From assembly GCA_045119215.1 (NCBI GenBank), contig JBGVDD010000277.1, forward strand, positions 1 through 59,156: a stretch of 59,156 nucleotides of DNA. The letters are read 5' to 3'. The translations under genes were made by a program, and so were the position numbers. The notes beneath the pieces are model-generated. The model ran no database searches and had not been told where the DNA came from. It saw only the letters and a program-made list of their open reading frames with translations. The DNA is from RUG11237 sp045119215 (GTDB lineage: Bacteria; Bacillota; Clostridia; Lachnospirales; Lachnospiraceae). Shown here piece by piece: positions 33,456 through 40,580 of this stretch; position 1 is the first letter of the stretch; each line of letters opens with the position of its first letter.

Positions 33456-33550
33456 CAATGATTTTGGTAGCCGGCTGCCATACTATACTAAGTTTAGGCC
33501 CTTGGCTTTGCGTCCTTGTGTTTCCACAAGTTTGCCATTTACATATCATT
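33456..33550 (-). promoter_or_regulatory. Cyclic di-GMP-I (GEMM-I) riboswitch aptamer
   Basis: Minus-strand transcript shows the hallmark elements in order: AATGGCAAAC, the P1b stem CTTGTG-GAAA-CACAAG with GAAA tetraloop, GGACGCAAAGCC, a second stem with AAGGGCCTAAACTTAG, and ATGGCAGCCGG followed by CTACC. The outer P1 helix is AATGAT (33545-33550) with ATCATT (about 33457-33462). The conserved tetraloop and the GGACGCAAAGCC and GGCAGCCGG blocks match the class closely. It sits upstream of the transglutaminase-like gene with a terminator between. Confidence 0.93.
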
Positions 33551-33630
33551 TTGACTGTTTTTAGTATAGTACATATTTTAAACAAAAGCCATAGAGAGAT
33601 AGTACCATTTTTTCGTCATTTTAACATATA

Positions 33631-33773
33631 GTTACTGTACACACCATGTGTGCACAGTAACTATTTCAGCCCATTAAAAATGCATCTACGATGCATGGGG
33701 CTGAAATTTCATGCAATATCATTCTTGGCGCATAGCTTAACAGCAAGTGTTAAGCTTGCGTCTGTACAGTAAC
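33631..33773 (+). mobile_element. Miniature element family A, complete copy, with 8-bp target duplication
   Basis: 143 bp bounded by GTTACTGTAC and GTACAGTAAC and flanked by the direct repeat AACATATA (33623-33630, 33774-33781). The left end folds as GTTACTGTACACAC-CAT-GTGTGCACAGTAAC; further hairpins are ATTTCAGCCC/GGGCTGAAAT and CTTAACA/TGTTAAG. No coding capacity. It lies between the riboswitch gene and the B2 gene. Confidence 0.88.
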
Positions 33774-33807
33774 AACATATATTCTTGTCTCCACTTTGTA
33801 AACCAAA

Positions 33808-33861
33808 GTAAAAAACACACATACATTCTCCTTTTCCCAGAGTTATATGTGTGTTTTTTAC
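33808..33861. terminator. Terminator after the B2 gene
   Basis: GTAAAAAACACACATA pairs with TATGTGTGTTTTTTAC; on the minus strand it follows the B2 stop codon by about 30 bases and ends the unit that starts near corA or comFB. Confidence 0.85.
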
Positions 33862-33890
33862 AATTCTACACTTAATTTCAAACCAATAAA

Positions 33891-34349
33891 CTACTTCTTA
33901 AATTTTGCTACCACTGCACAGCCCGTATCTCCGCCACCAGTCACACAGTAATTACCATATCTTAACCAGGAATGAGCTCTCATACTACCATCTTTCTCAT
34001 ACCCCACTCCAAGATACAAGGTAGTCTCGATATTCCTTTCATTAAGTAATTTCTGGGCTGTCATGGCCTGAACCAGACATTTGCTTTCCCAGGGAGTATT
34101 TCCAGCCACACGGCTTACGTGCCTCGATACCAAACGAACGATTTTTAATTCCTCTGGTTTTACCTCCGTGGAACTTTCCTCATTCTCCTGCCCCAAAACA
34201 CTACGAAATTTCTGTGGATTTTTCTTCTGATATCGCAAAATAAACCATCGAAAATAAGCTGCGTATATATAAGCCTTGATGGTCATGCCCTTTTCCCCGT
34301 TGTACCGAATAAAATCTACAATATTGGGAATCCCATGTTTGTGCTGCAT
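33891..34349 (-). CDS. Lasso-peptide B2-type leader peptidase (transglutaminase-like)
   Basis: 152 residues of the Transglut_core3 family that cuts leaders from lasso precursors. The catalytic cysteine is in WESKCLVQAMTAQKLLNER (about 100), with ETTLYLGVGYEKDGSMRAH and SWLRYGNYCVTGGGDTG containing the histidine and a downstream acidic residue. The first 75 residues are a basic helical lead. In known systems B2 works with a PqqD-like B1; the only candidate here is encoded at 13128. It is the last gene of a unit running from the surface-modification genes (GT2 21 bases upstream, PdaA), not next to the precursors. Among the RiPP genes it is the one most specific to lasso clusters. Confidence 0.85.
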   Translation of the reverse strand: MQHKHGIPNIVDFIRYNGEKGMTIKAYIYAAYFRWFILRYQKKNPQKFRSVLGQENEESSTEVKPEELKIVRLVSRHVSRVAGNTPWESKCLVQAMTAQKLLNERNIETTLYLGVGYEKDGSMRAHSWLRYGNYCVTGGGDTGCAVVAKFKK

Positions 34350-34370
34350 ACCCTTCCTCCTTTATTTCCC

Positions 34371-35345
34371 CTACCTTTTTTTAAGATTCCAAATCTTAAA
34401 ATAAACTTTTTCCATTCTCAAATAAAGCAATATCTCCATTCTGACCTTAGGTGACAGTTTGATTTTTTTCTCACAATCCTGGTACACCTTCGCAAACCTT
34501 CTTTTACATTTTCCAGCCATATCAGAAAAATCTTTTCCACTTTCCTGACTCCATATCTGATACTGGTTGGCCATTCTCACAAAACGTTTTGCATAACAGC
34601 CCGCTATTTCTGCATCTTTATGTTCCGCAAAATATTGCATTCGTTCAATATAAGACTTTAATAAATCAAATCTTTTCCCGTCAAATGAGCCCATAATACT
34701 GGTATCCCTGGTAACATAATAATAAAATGGGGCATCAATAATGGAAATTCTACTACATGGATATGTTATTTTATAAGTTGTATATTCATCTTCATGAATC
34801 TTTCCTTTAGGATATCTAATTTCTTCAAAATACCCTCTTTTATAAATTTTATTCCATGCTACAACCACCATCTGTGCGTACCTGTTATCAAAATACATAT
34901 GCTGTAAGTCTTTTCCGCTTACCATTCTTTTACTATCCGTAGGAATAGAGAGGTTTTGATTTATGGAATCATCCTCTCTTACATGAGCAATCTTGCAAAT
35001 TGCCATTTCCGCCTGGTCTTTCTCCATAATCCTCACCATAGTCTCATACATCTTAGGGTGGATAAAATCATCTGAATCTACAAAAGCCAGATATTCACCA
35101 GTGGCTACATCGATTCCAGCATTTCTGGCATCAGACAATCCACCATTTTCTTTATGAATCACTTTAATCCTGGCATCCATAGATGCAAATTTATCACACA
35201 GTTCCCCACTATGGTCTGTAGCCCCATCGTCTACGAGAATCACTTCTAAATTCTTGTAGCTTTGATTTATGATACTCCTTATGCATTTTTCTAAATATCT
35301 TTCCACATTGTAAACCGGAACTACTACACTAATCAGTTTCTCCAT
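34371..35345 (-). CDS. Family 2 glycosyltransferase
   Basis: 324 residues with SVVVPVYNVERYLEKCIRSI, VDDGATDHSGELCDKF, GLSDARNAGIDVATGEY and FVDSDDFIHPKMYE in a GT-A domain, then VVAWNKIYKRGYF and KIHEDEYTTYKI. This is the same subgroup as the protein encoded at 18725-19708. It is separated from the main exopolysaccharide operon and lies between the PdaA-like deacetylase and the B2 peptidase. It may act on the same polymer or glycosylate another surface molecule; nothing in the sequence decides. Confidence 0.93.
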   Translation of the reverse strand: MEKLISVVVPVYNVERYLEKCIRSIINQSYKNLEVILVDDGATDHSGELCDKFASMDARIKVIHKENGGLSDARNAGIDVATGEYLAFVDSDDFIHPKMYETMVRIMEKDQAEMAICKIAHVREDDSINQNLSIPTDSKRMVSGKDLQHMYFDNRYAQMVVVAWNKIYKRGYFEEIRYPKGKIHEDEYTTYKITYPCSRISIIDAPFYYYVTRDTSIMGSFDGKRFDLLKSYIERMQYFAEHKDAEIAGCYAKRFVRMANQYQIWSQESGKDFSDMAGKCKRRFAKVYQDCEKKIKLSPKVRMEILLYLRMEKVYFKIWNLKKR

Positions 35346-35379
35346 AAGCTACTCCTCTGCTGTACTATTTTTTTCTTGA

Positions 35380-36441
35380 TTATTTAAATGTATACCCCTG
35401 ACTTTGTGCCTGGTCAATAAAATCACCTAAAATTGCTGTATTCGTAGATGAAACTGCATGAAGCAGGTAAATCGCCCCAGGGTGAAGGCTGCTTACAGTC
35501 TGCTCCAATGCCACATCCTGTGCCATCTGATTCTCCGGATCCCAGTCATGAAAAGCAAAGCTCCAGAATACTCCAGTATATCCACATTTATCAAATACAC
35601 CTAGGGTCTGTTCTGAAAAAATACCTGCCGGACAACGGAACAAATACATTTCATATCCAAAGTTCTCCTTTACATAATTATGTAATTCCATAATCTCATT
35701 TTCCTGCTCTTGAATACTTAGTGATGGCAGACCCTTCGATGGATGGGTCACACTGTGATTTCCCACTACATGTCCTTCATCAATCATTCTCTGCACCAGT
35801 TCTGGCTCTTTTTTCACATAATCCATGGTAACAAAAAATACCGCCTTAACATTCTTTTCTTTTAAGGTATCCAAAATCTGCCCGGTATATCCGTTCTCAT
35901 AGCCCTCATCAAAAGTAAGATAAATATTTTTTTCTTCTGAATCATCCATAATAAAACGAACGGAATGTTCTCCATACTTTTGCTGGAACTGTAAACATCC
36001 CCCAGGGCGATTCAAATCATCTGTCTGCACTCCCTGTCCCCAGCCATTGGATTCTGATGACATAGCCTGAATATCTGCATCTGTTGGAATGGAATCCAAT
36101 TCTTTAAACAAAGAACTTTTCGTTGATGACTGTTCTTCAATGACATAATCCGGAACATCAACCTCCTCAGGTGTCTGAGTTGCTTCGACCCCGTCTGTTT
36201 CTTTGTTTATTTCTTCTGCATCCTTTAATTCCAAGTCATGATCTTCTGCTAAAATACTTTGGTCTCGTGTATCTTTTTTATTTTCTGTATTTCCCACATC
36301 ATCGGTATTTTGACTCTCTTGAAGTGCTTCTGTTTTCTGATCATTAACACTTACATTTCCTATAATTTCATCATCATTCGTAGCTCCACACCCTGTAAGA
36401 AGTGCTGCTGTTATGGTACAAACACATAATTTCTTTATCAT
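35380..36441 (-). CDS. pdaA: PdaA-like polysaccharide deacetylase lipoprotein
   Basis: 353 residues. A lipoprotein signal (lipobox L-L-T-G-C, cysteine near 18) and an acidic, Asp/Glu-rich linker (about 20-120) precede the NodB-type deacetylase domain with YLTFDEGYENGYTGQIL, HSVTHPSKGLPSLS, FRCPAGIFSEQTL and WSFAFHDWDPENQ. The T-F-D-E-G-Y variant is that of the PdaA family, which deacetylates muramic acid when spore-cortex delta-lactam is made. Gene name by family; an action on exopolysaccharide is possible from the neighbours. The ATG at 36441 (AGGAG upstream) makes the signal peptide complete; the TTG at 36462 would add seven residues. Confidence 0.85.
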   Translation of the reverse strand: MIKKLCVCTITAALLTGCGATNDDEIIGNVSVNDQKTEALQESQNTDDVGNTENKKDTRDQSILAEDHDLELKDAEEINKETDGVEATQTPEEVDVPDYVIEEQSSTKSSLFKELDSIPTDADIQAMSSESNGWGQGVQTDDLNRPGGCLQFQQKYGEHSVRFIMDDSEEKNIYLTFDEGYENGYTGQILDTLKEKNVKAVFFVTMDYVKKEPELVQRMIDEGHVVGNHSVTHPSKGLPSLSIQEQENEIMELHNYVKENFGYEMYLFRCPAGIFSEQTLGVFDKCGYTGVFWSFAFHDWDPENQMAQDVALEQTVSSLHPGAIYLLHAVSSTNTAILGDFIDQAQSQGYTFK

Positions 36442-36498
36442 AATTCTCCTATTCCGCTGCAATTTGCAGCCCCTTAAAATCAGTCTAAACCAACAACT

Positions 36499-36783
36499 CT
36501 ATCTTGCATGTCTTGGACTATTTTTGATAATTTCTGCCGCACTGGCAATCTTCATTACAATATCTGTATTATTATTCTGATTAAGCTCCTGTACTTTTGA
36601 AAACAGCTCTCCCTTTTCCGAGGCCACATATCTAGGAGACACATGATTCAATACATAGGCTGCAATATCTGCCCGACACTTTTCACAGGTACAGCACCCA
36701 AGTGAATGAATCACTTCGTCCATTTTTTCGTAAACTATGTCCTCCATAATGTTTCTGACACCAATTCCTTCATATTGTTCCAT
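36499..36783 (-). CDS. ComFB-family protein
   Basis: 94 residues matching the late competence protein ComFB family: NIMEDIVYEKMDEVI, the zinc-binding CTCEKCRADIAAYVLNHVSPRYV (Cys near 30-36) and a C-terminal helix ending ASAAEIIKNSPRHAR. In cyanobacteria ComFB-like proteins have been linked with cyclic di-nucleotide binding; the role in Firmicutes is not settled. It has a good promoter at 36800-36828 and GGGAG 8 bases before the ATG. It may head a unit with pdaA, the GT2 and B2 genes. Confidence 0.85.
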   Translation of the reverse strand: MEQYEGIGVRNIMEDIVYEKMDEVIHSLGCCTCEKCRADIAAYVLNHVSPRYVASEKGELFSKVQELNQNNNTDIVMKIASAAEIIKNSPRHAR

Positions 36784-36799
36784 AATTCATTCTCCCTTT

Positions 36800-36828
36800 A
36801 TTCTATCGTAATATCTGTTATTCTTCAA
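36800..36828 (-). promoter_or_regulatory. Promoter upstream of comFB-like gene
   Basis: Minus strand TTGAAG (36823-36828), 17 bases, TAGAAT (36800-36805). Confidence 0.5.
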
Positions 36829-36843
36829 AACACATCCTAGTTT

Positions 36844-37575
36844 CTACACTGACTTTACTAATCCCATAATTGCCTTCACTTGTTCTGTGGGGATATTCAG
36901 CATTTCTGCCAGTTCATCCGCTGTAGGCTTTCTTTTATTTTCCTGTTCAAAAATGGTAATATAGCGGTCCACTTCCTCCATTTGTTTTACCAATTCCTCT
37001 TCCTGCTCCCCGTCACTATCCGCTTCACAGATGGCACCTTCCATTGCCTGTGTAATCATCTCTACCAGATACTGTTCTACATCTTCAATATTTTTTTTTG
37101 TATTTGCAGTGGCAAGTCCCAAAAGCATCCCCATATTTCCTTCCTGAATCAAATCTTCCAAAAAGACACCCTGATTTTTATATAGCCTTGCAATATCCAC
37201 AATCTTTTTCAAATATCCGGCTACTAAACACTCCTTTGCCTTTTCATCACCAGATAGCGCCTGGGCAAACAGCTCTGTTGTCTCCTTTTGGGTAAGCTCC
37301 GGCATATCTTTAATCTCTTCTAAATACATTTGCAAAAATTTTGCATCTTCCTCGTTGGTCTCTTCCAAGACTTCCTTCTTTTGTTCCTGCACCTTATAAT
37401 CAGCAATCTCAATTTTTTGTGTAAGAAGATAATCACATACTGCATTTAACTGCTCCTGAGACAAATGCAAATCCTTGATTTCTTCTTTGATATCTTCCAT
37501 GGCAAGCACATTTTCATAGGCTTTTGCCAATTCTTTTAATGCCTGAATAGCTGCAACAAAACTTTCCTGATCCAT
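36844..37575 (-). CDS. Sigma-70-like protein lacking region 4
   Basis: 243 residues. After an acidic N-terminal part, residues about 85-170 resemble sigma region 1.2/2 (LQMYLEEIKDMPELTQKE, KIVDIARLYKNQGVFLEDLIQEGNMGMLLGL). The C-terminal helices (KRKPTADELAEMLNIPTEQVKAIMGLV) look like region 3. No region 4 follows, so -35 recognition is missing and the region 2.3/2.4 part is poorly conserved. It may be an anti-sigma-like decoy, a core-binding regulator or a divergent sigma factor. AGGAGG precedes the ATG, and it follows the rhomboid-like gene by 11 bases. Confidence 0.75.
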   Translation of the reverse strand: MDQESFVAAIQALKELAKAYENVLAMEDIKEEIKDLHLSQEQLNAVCDYLLTQKIEIADYKVQEQKKEVLEETNEEDAKFLQMYLEEIKDMPELTQKETTELFAQALSGDEKAKECLVAGYLKKIVDIARLYKNQGVFLEDLIQEGNMGMLLGLATANTKKNIEDVEQYLVEMITQAMEGAICEADSDGEQEEELVKQMEEVDRYITIFEQENKRKPTADELAEMLNIPTEQVKAIMGLVKSV

Positions 37576-37586
37576 ATGATATCCTC

Positions 37587-38417
37587 CTACTTTTTGTGTT
37601 CATGAGTAAACAAATGGTCCTGACAGTATTCGTAGTTTCCGTTACATTTTGAACAAAAACGGAATTCTATGTCATCCCCATCGGCTTCCGTCTTTCCACA
37701 AATTGCACACTTATGCTTCCTTATTGTGGCTGTATTTACTTTTTTGTGATAATCCCGTTTTCTCTTCATAGCAGCCGGTGAAATACGATTGTAATTCCTG
37801 GTAGTAAAGAAAAATACAACAAAATTAAGTATTGATGCAATAATAATCACCCTCTCCGGCCAACTGCTTGCCAGACACTGGAATATCAAATAGGCCACAT
37901 CAAGATAAGCCATCCAGCGAATCTTGATAGGAATAATAAAATACAACATCACCTGCATATCCGGGTAGCAGGCGGCAAATGCTAAAAAGATAGACAGATT
38001 AATATAATACGTACTGATTACGCTCCCCATTCCATACACCGTAACACCACCAATAAGATAATACAATGCATACAATAAAAAGGCTCCAACCACAGTAAAC
38101 AGCATTCCCGAAAAAATATATACATTATACCGAAAAGTTCCCCAGGTTCTCTCTAACTGCGTTCCTAAAGAATAATAGAAAAACAGCATGATAAATGTAA
38201 AAATACCAAAACCTGTGGGTGGCACCAATACCCAGGTAAATATTCTCCATACCTGACCTTTCAAAATAAGCATTGGCTCTAATTGCAGATATGAGGACAG
38301 TCCCGGTGCCAGAAAGCTGAGCAGATACCCAATCACATAGCCTCCGATAAGCCAGATGGACAGGTTTGTTATCGCATACTTTCCAATTTTACGTTCTAAT
38401 TTATTTAACCAATTCAT
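37587..38417 (-). CDS. Rhomboid-like membrane protein with C-terminal zinc ribbon
   Basis: 276 residues with about six membrane segments. The L1-loop signature VWRIFTWVLVPP (about 57-68) and the E-R-T-W-G motif are those of rhomboid/derlin proteins, but the G-x-S-G catalytic serine and the final-helix histidine are not seen (YGMGSVISTYYIN occupies the serine region). The cytoplasmic tail after about 215 carries a zinc ribbon of the form CAICGKTEADG ... FCSKCNGNYEYCQDH. It is probably an inactive rhomboid that binds membrane clients rather than a protease. Neighbours are corA and the sigma-like gene at gaps of 15 and 11 bases. Confidence 0.75.
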   Translation of the reverse strand: MNWLNKLERKIGKYAITNLSIWLIGGYVIGYLLSFLAPGLSSYLQLEPMLILKGQVWRIFTWVLVPPTGFGIFTFIMLFFYYSLGTQLERTWGTFRYNVYIFSGMLFTVVGAFLLYALYYLIGGVTVYGMGSVISTYYINLSIFLAFAACYPDMQVMLYFIIPIKIRWMAYLDVAYLIFQCLASSWPERVIIIASILNFVVFFFTTRNYNRISPAAMKRKRDYHKKVNTATIRKHKCAICGKTEADGDDIEFRFCSKCNGNYEYCQDHLFTHEHKK

Positions 38418-38432
38418 ACTTACCTTCCTTTT

Positions 38433-39374
38433 TTAAAATAAGTTCTTCTTTGAGAAAATAATGGCAACTGCAATGCTGACAATCAATGAAACTCCTATTA
38501 CGATAGAAAAGCCATAAGGACTGTTTGCAAATGGCATTCCCGCACCTTTCACATTCATTCCATAGGCTGAAAAAATCATGGTGGGTATGGACATTACAAT
38601 AGTTACCGTTGCCAGAAACTTCATTACAATATTCAAATTATTAGAAATAATCGATGCAAATGCATCCACCATTCCATTTAAAATTCCACTGTAAATATTC
38701 GCCATCTCTATGGCCTGTTTATTTTCGATAATAACATCCTCAAGCAAATCGGTATCTTCCGGATACTTTTTTATACTTTCACTCTTTAGTAAACGTTCTA
38801 ATACTACTTCATTGGAACGCAGCGAGGTAGTAAAATATACAAGACTCTTTTCCAATTCCAGTAATTCTATCAATTCATAATTCTTCTGGGATTCGTGTAA
38901 ATTCTTTTCAATCACTTCACTCTTTTTGTCTATAATCCTCAGATAATGTAGGAACAAAGTAGCATTCTTATACAGAATCTGCAGAATAAAACGTGTTTTC
39001 TTATAGGTAAAGAAATTGCGCACTCTTCCATCCATAAAGGCATTTAATATGGGGGTTTCTTCCAGACACACCGTAAATATAACCTTTTCTGTCAGGATAA
39101 TACCCAAAGGAATGGTCACATACCATTCTTTATCATTTCTTTCCTCTATCACAGGAATATCCACCAAAATCAAAGTGTAGTCATCCTCCACTTCAATACG
39201 GGAACGTTCCTCTTCATCCAAAGGTGCTCTTAAGTGGTCAATATCTATTCCATATTCTGAAGAAATATTTAACAATTCTGTAGCTGTAGGGTCTGATAAA
39301 TGTACCCAGCTACCCTCCTGAATCTCACTAATCTGCCGAATTCCATCTTCCATGGTTCTAAAAATTTTCATCAT
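38433..39374 (-). CDS. corA: CorA-family magnesium/divalent cation transporter
   Basis: 313 residues. A large cytoplasmic domain with the coiled-coil stalk helix (about 160-245) is followed by two C-terminal membrane segments and the ion-selecting YGMNVKG loop between them (about 270), the defining motif of CorA. The C terminus is short and basic (FSKKNLF). The pentamer conducts Mg2+ or other divalent ions. The ATG at 39374 (AGGAG 8 bases upstream) is used rather than the frame opening at 39407. No M-box is recognisable in the 397-base gap before it; a short upstream frame is noted there. It likely heads the minus-strand unit that ends with the B2 gene. Confidence 0.93.
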   Translation of the reverse strand: MMKIFRTMEDGIRQISEIQEGSWVHLSDPTATELLNISSEYGIDIDHLRAPLDEEERSRIEVEDDYTLILVDIPVIEERNDKEWYVTIPLGIILTEKVIFTVCLEETPILNAFMDGRVRNFFTYKKTRFILQILYKNATLFLHYLRIIDKKSEVIEKNLHESQKNYELIELLELEKSLVYFTTSLRSNEVVLERLLKSESIKKYPEDTDLLEDVIIENKQAIEMANIYSGILNGMVDAFASIISNNLNIVMKFLATVTIVMSIPTMIFSAYGMNVKGAGMPFANSPYGFSIVIGVSLIVSIAVAIIFSKKNLF

Positions 39375-39463
39375 GGTAACTTCTCCTTTCCACCGGGTCC
39401 TGTCCAAAAAGAAGTTTTCACCAAGATAATTTCACCACATTTACACAACAGATGTGTGTTTTC

Positions 39464-39559
39464 TTATCTTATTCTTCCACAGAACTGCCCGGCCCATACT
39501 ATATGTACTTTTTCACTTTGTTTCGGGCGCCTTCGTCCCTTACCAGGCCCACCTTCCAT
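39464..39559 (-). CDS. Possible 31-residue upstream peptide before corA
   Basis: Short frame starting M-E-G-G-P-G-K-G-R-R-R-P-K with AAAGGATG 8 bases before its ATG, stopping 89 bases before corA. It is basic and Gly/Pro/Arg-rich, with no recognised family. A leader peptide controlling corA through ribosome stalling is one possibility (compare the proline-rich leader of Salmonella mgtA). Chance is not excluded. Confidence 0.3.
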   Translation of the reverse strand: MEGGPGKGRRRPKQSEKVHIVWAGQFCGRIR

Positions 39560-39605
39560 GGAACACACATCCTTTCTATAAAATATGAAAATTTTCAACT
39601 GTATT

Positions 39606-39634
39606 AGTTTAGCACCATTTTGGGGGATTGTAAA
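39606..39634 (-). promoter_or_regulatory. Probable promoter of the corA unit
   Basis: Minus strand TTTACA (39629-39634), 17 bases, TAAACT (39606-39611), giving a leader of about 225 bases that contains the short upstream frame. Confidence 0.45.
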
Positions 39635-39670
39635 CAGAATTAAAGGAGTTTTCATAAATTTAATATAATA

Positions 39671-39697
39671 GTTGTTACTGTATAGATGCAAGCTTAA
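39671..39697 (-). repeat. Fragment of a family A element
   Basis: 27 bases matching, with two mismatches, the reverse complement of the right end of family A (TTAAGCTTGCRTCTRTACAG plus TAACAAC). The left half of the element is absent, so this is a decayed remnant in the corA/Uma2 divergent gap. Confidence 0.7.
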
Positions 39698-39708
39698 ATA
39701 CACATTTA

Positions 39709-39737
39709 TTGACTTTTTCATGTTTCTAGTTTATCCT
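39709..39737 (+). promoter_or_regulatory. Probable promoter of the Uma2 gene
   Basis: TTGACT (39709-39714), 17 bases, TATCCT (39732-39737), 35 bases before the ATG. Confidence 0.45.
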
Positions 39738-39771
39738 ATTTATCATAAACCACGAAAGGAAGTGTGTATTT

Positions 39772-40338
39772 ATGCCACCAGCACTACAACCACATCCGGA
39801 AATCTTCTCTCTGGAGCAATATGAGGCTCTCTCAGAAGACAAAAGAGTAGAGATATTTGAAGGTGTTGTCTACGATATGGCAAGTCCGTCACAGATACAC
39901 CAGTCCATCTCTATGCAGCTTTCCACAGTCATTAACAACTATATTCTGTACAAAAAGGGTCCGTGCAGTATATTCAGTGCCCCCTTCGACGTAAAACTGT
40001 CTGACAAGCCCCTTACCATCGTTCAGCCCGATATCATGGTAATCTGCGATAAAGATAAATTGGATGGAAAAAGATGTAACGGTGCCCCGGACTTCATCAT
40101 TGAAATCGTTTCCCCCGGCAATCCTTCCGATGACTATGTTCGCAAGCTGTACTATTATAAAAATGCCGGAGTTCGGGAATATTGGATTGTGGACCCTCGG
40201 CGCAAAACTGTGACAGTCAATTATTTTGAGGGTGATATTCTCAATCTCCAATACTCCTTCGATTCCACTGTTAAGGTAAATATTTATGATGACTTACTTA
40301 TCAATTTCTCTGAGATTGCCAGGTTGCTTGATCTCTAA
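39772..40338 (+). CDS. Uma2-family (DUF820) restriction-fold nuclease
   Basis: 188 residues of the Uma2 family, a PD-(D/E)XK nuclease fold most common in cyanobacteria and scattered in Firmicutes. Motifs: LEQYEALSEDKRVEIFEG at the start, VQPDIMVICDKDKLDGKR, the catalytic PDFIIEIVSPGNPSDDYVRK (Asp/Glu-x-Ile-Glu pattern) and AGVREYWIVDPRRKTVTVN. The biological role of the family is not established; many copies are thought to be mobile or defence-related. AGGAAG lies 9 bases before the ATG. The gene is monocistronic with its own terminator, unlike the long operons around it. Confidence 0.88.
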   Translation: MPPALQPHPEIFSLEQYEALSEDKRVEIFEGVVYDMASPSQIHQSISMQLSTVINNYILYKKGPCSIFSAPFDVKLSDKPLTIVQPDIMVICDKDKLDGKRCNGAPDFIIEIVSPGNPSDDYVRKLYYYKNAGVREYWIVDPRRKTVTVNYFEGDILNLQYSFDSTVKVNIYDDLLINFSEIARLLDL

Positions 40339-40340
40339 CT

Positions 40341-40379
40341 GCAAAGAAGGCATATGCTGTGCTGCATATGCCTTCTTGC
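40341..40379 (+). terminator. Terminator after the Uma2 gene
   Basis: GCAAAGAAGGCATATGC pairs with GCATATGCCTTCTTGC, followed by TTTATT, immediately after the stop codon. Confidence 0.8.
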
Positions 40380-40425
40380 TTTATTCAAGAGGCTATAAAG
40401 GTAGGGATTTTGGTAGGATTTACTG

Positions 40426-40454
40426 TTGTATTTTATTTTTTCCTGTCGTATAAT
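40426..40454 (+). promoter_or_regulatory. Promoter of the CoA-dehydratase activase gene
   Basis: TTGTAT (40426-40431), 17 bases, TATAAT (40449-40454). The leader of about 120 bases contains GGTAC/GTACC and TAGTAATACTG hairpin material and ends with AGGAGG at 40559-40564. Confidence 0.65.
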
Positions 40455-40580
40455 GTATTCTTGTTTGGAAATCGTGAACCTAGGTACATCATCAAATTGT
40501 ACCAATACGTTTTCAGTAATTACACATTTTAGTAATACTGCAGACATAATATATTAACAGGAGGTTGACAGTTTACTGTC

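Noticed and set aside
39375..39771. M-box magnesium riboswitch before corA
   Set aside because: None of the conserved M-box blocks could be found on the minus strand; only a promoter, a short frame and an element remnant are seen.
40335..40547. 70-codon minus-strand frame between Uma2 and the activase
   Set aside because: It overlaps the Uma2 terminator and the activase promoter, has no ribosome site and no recognisable protein features.
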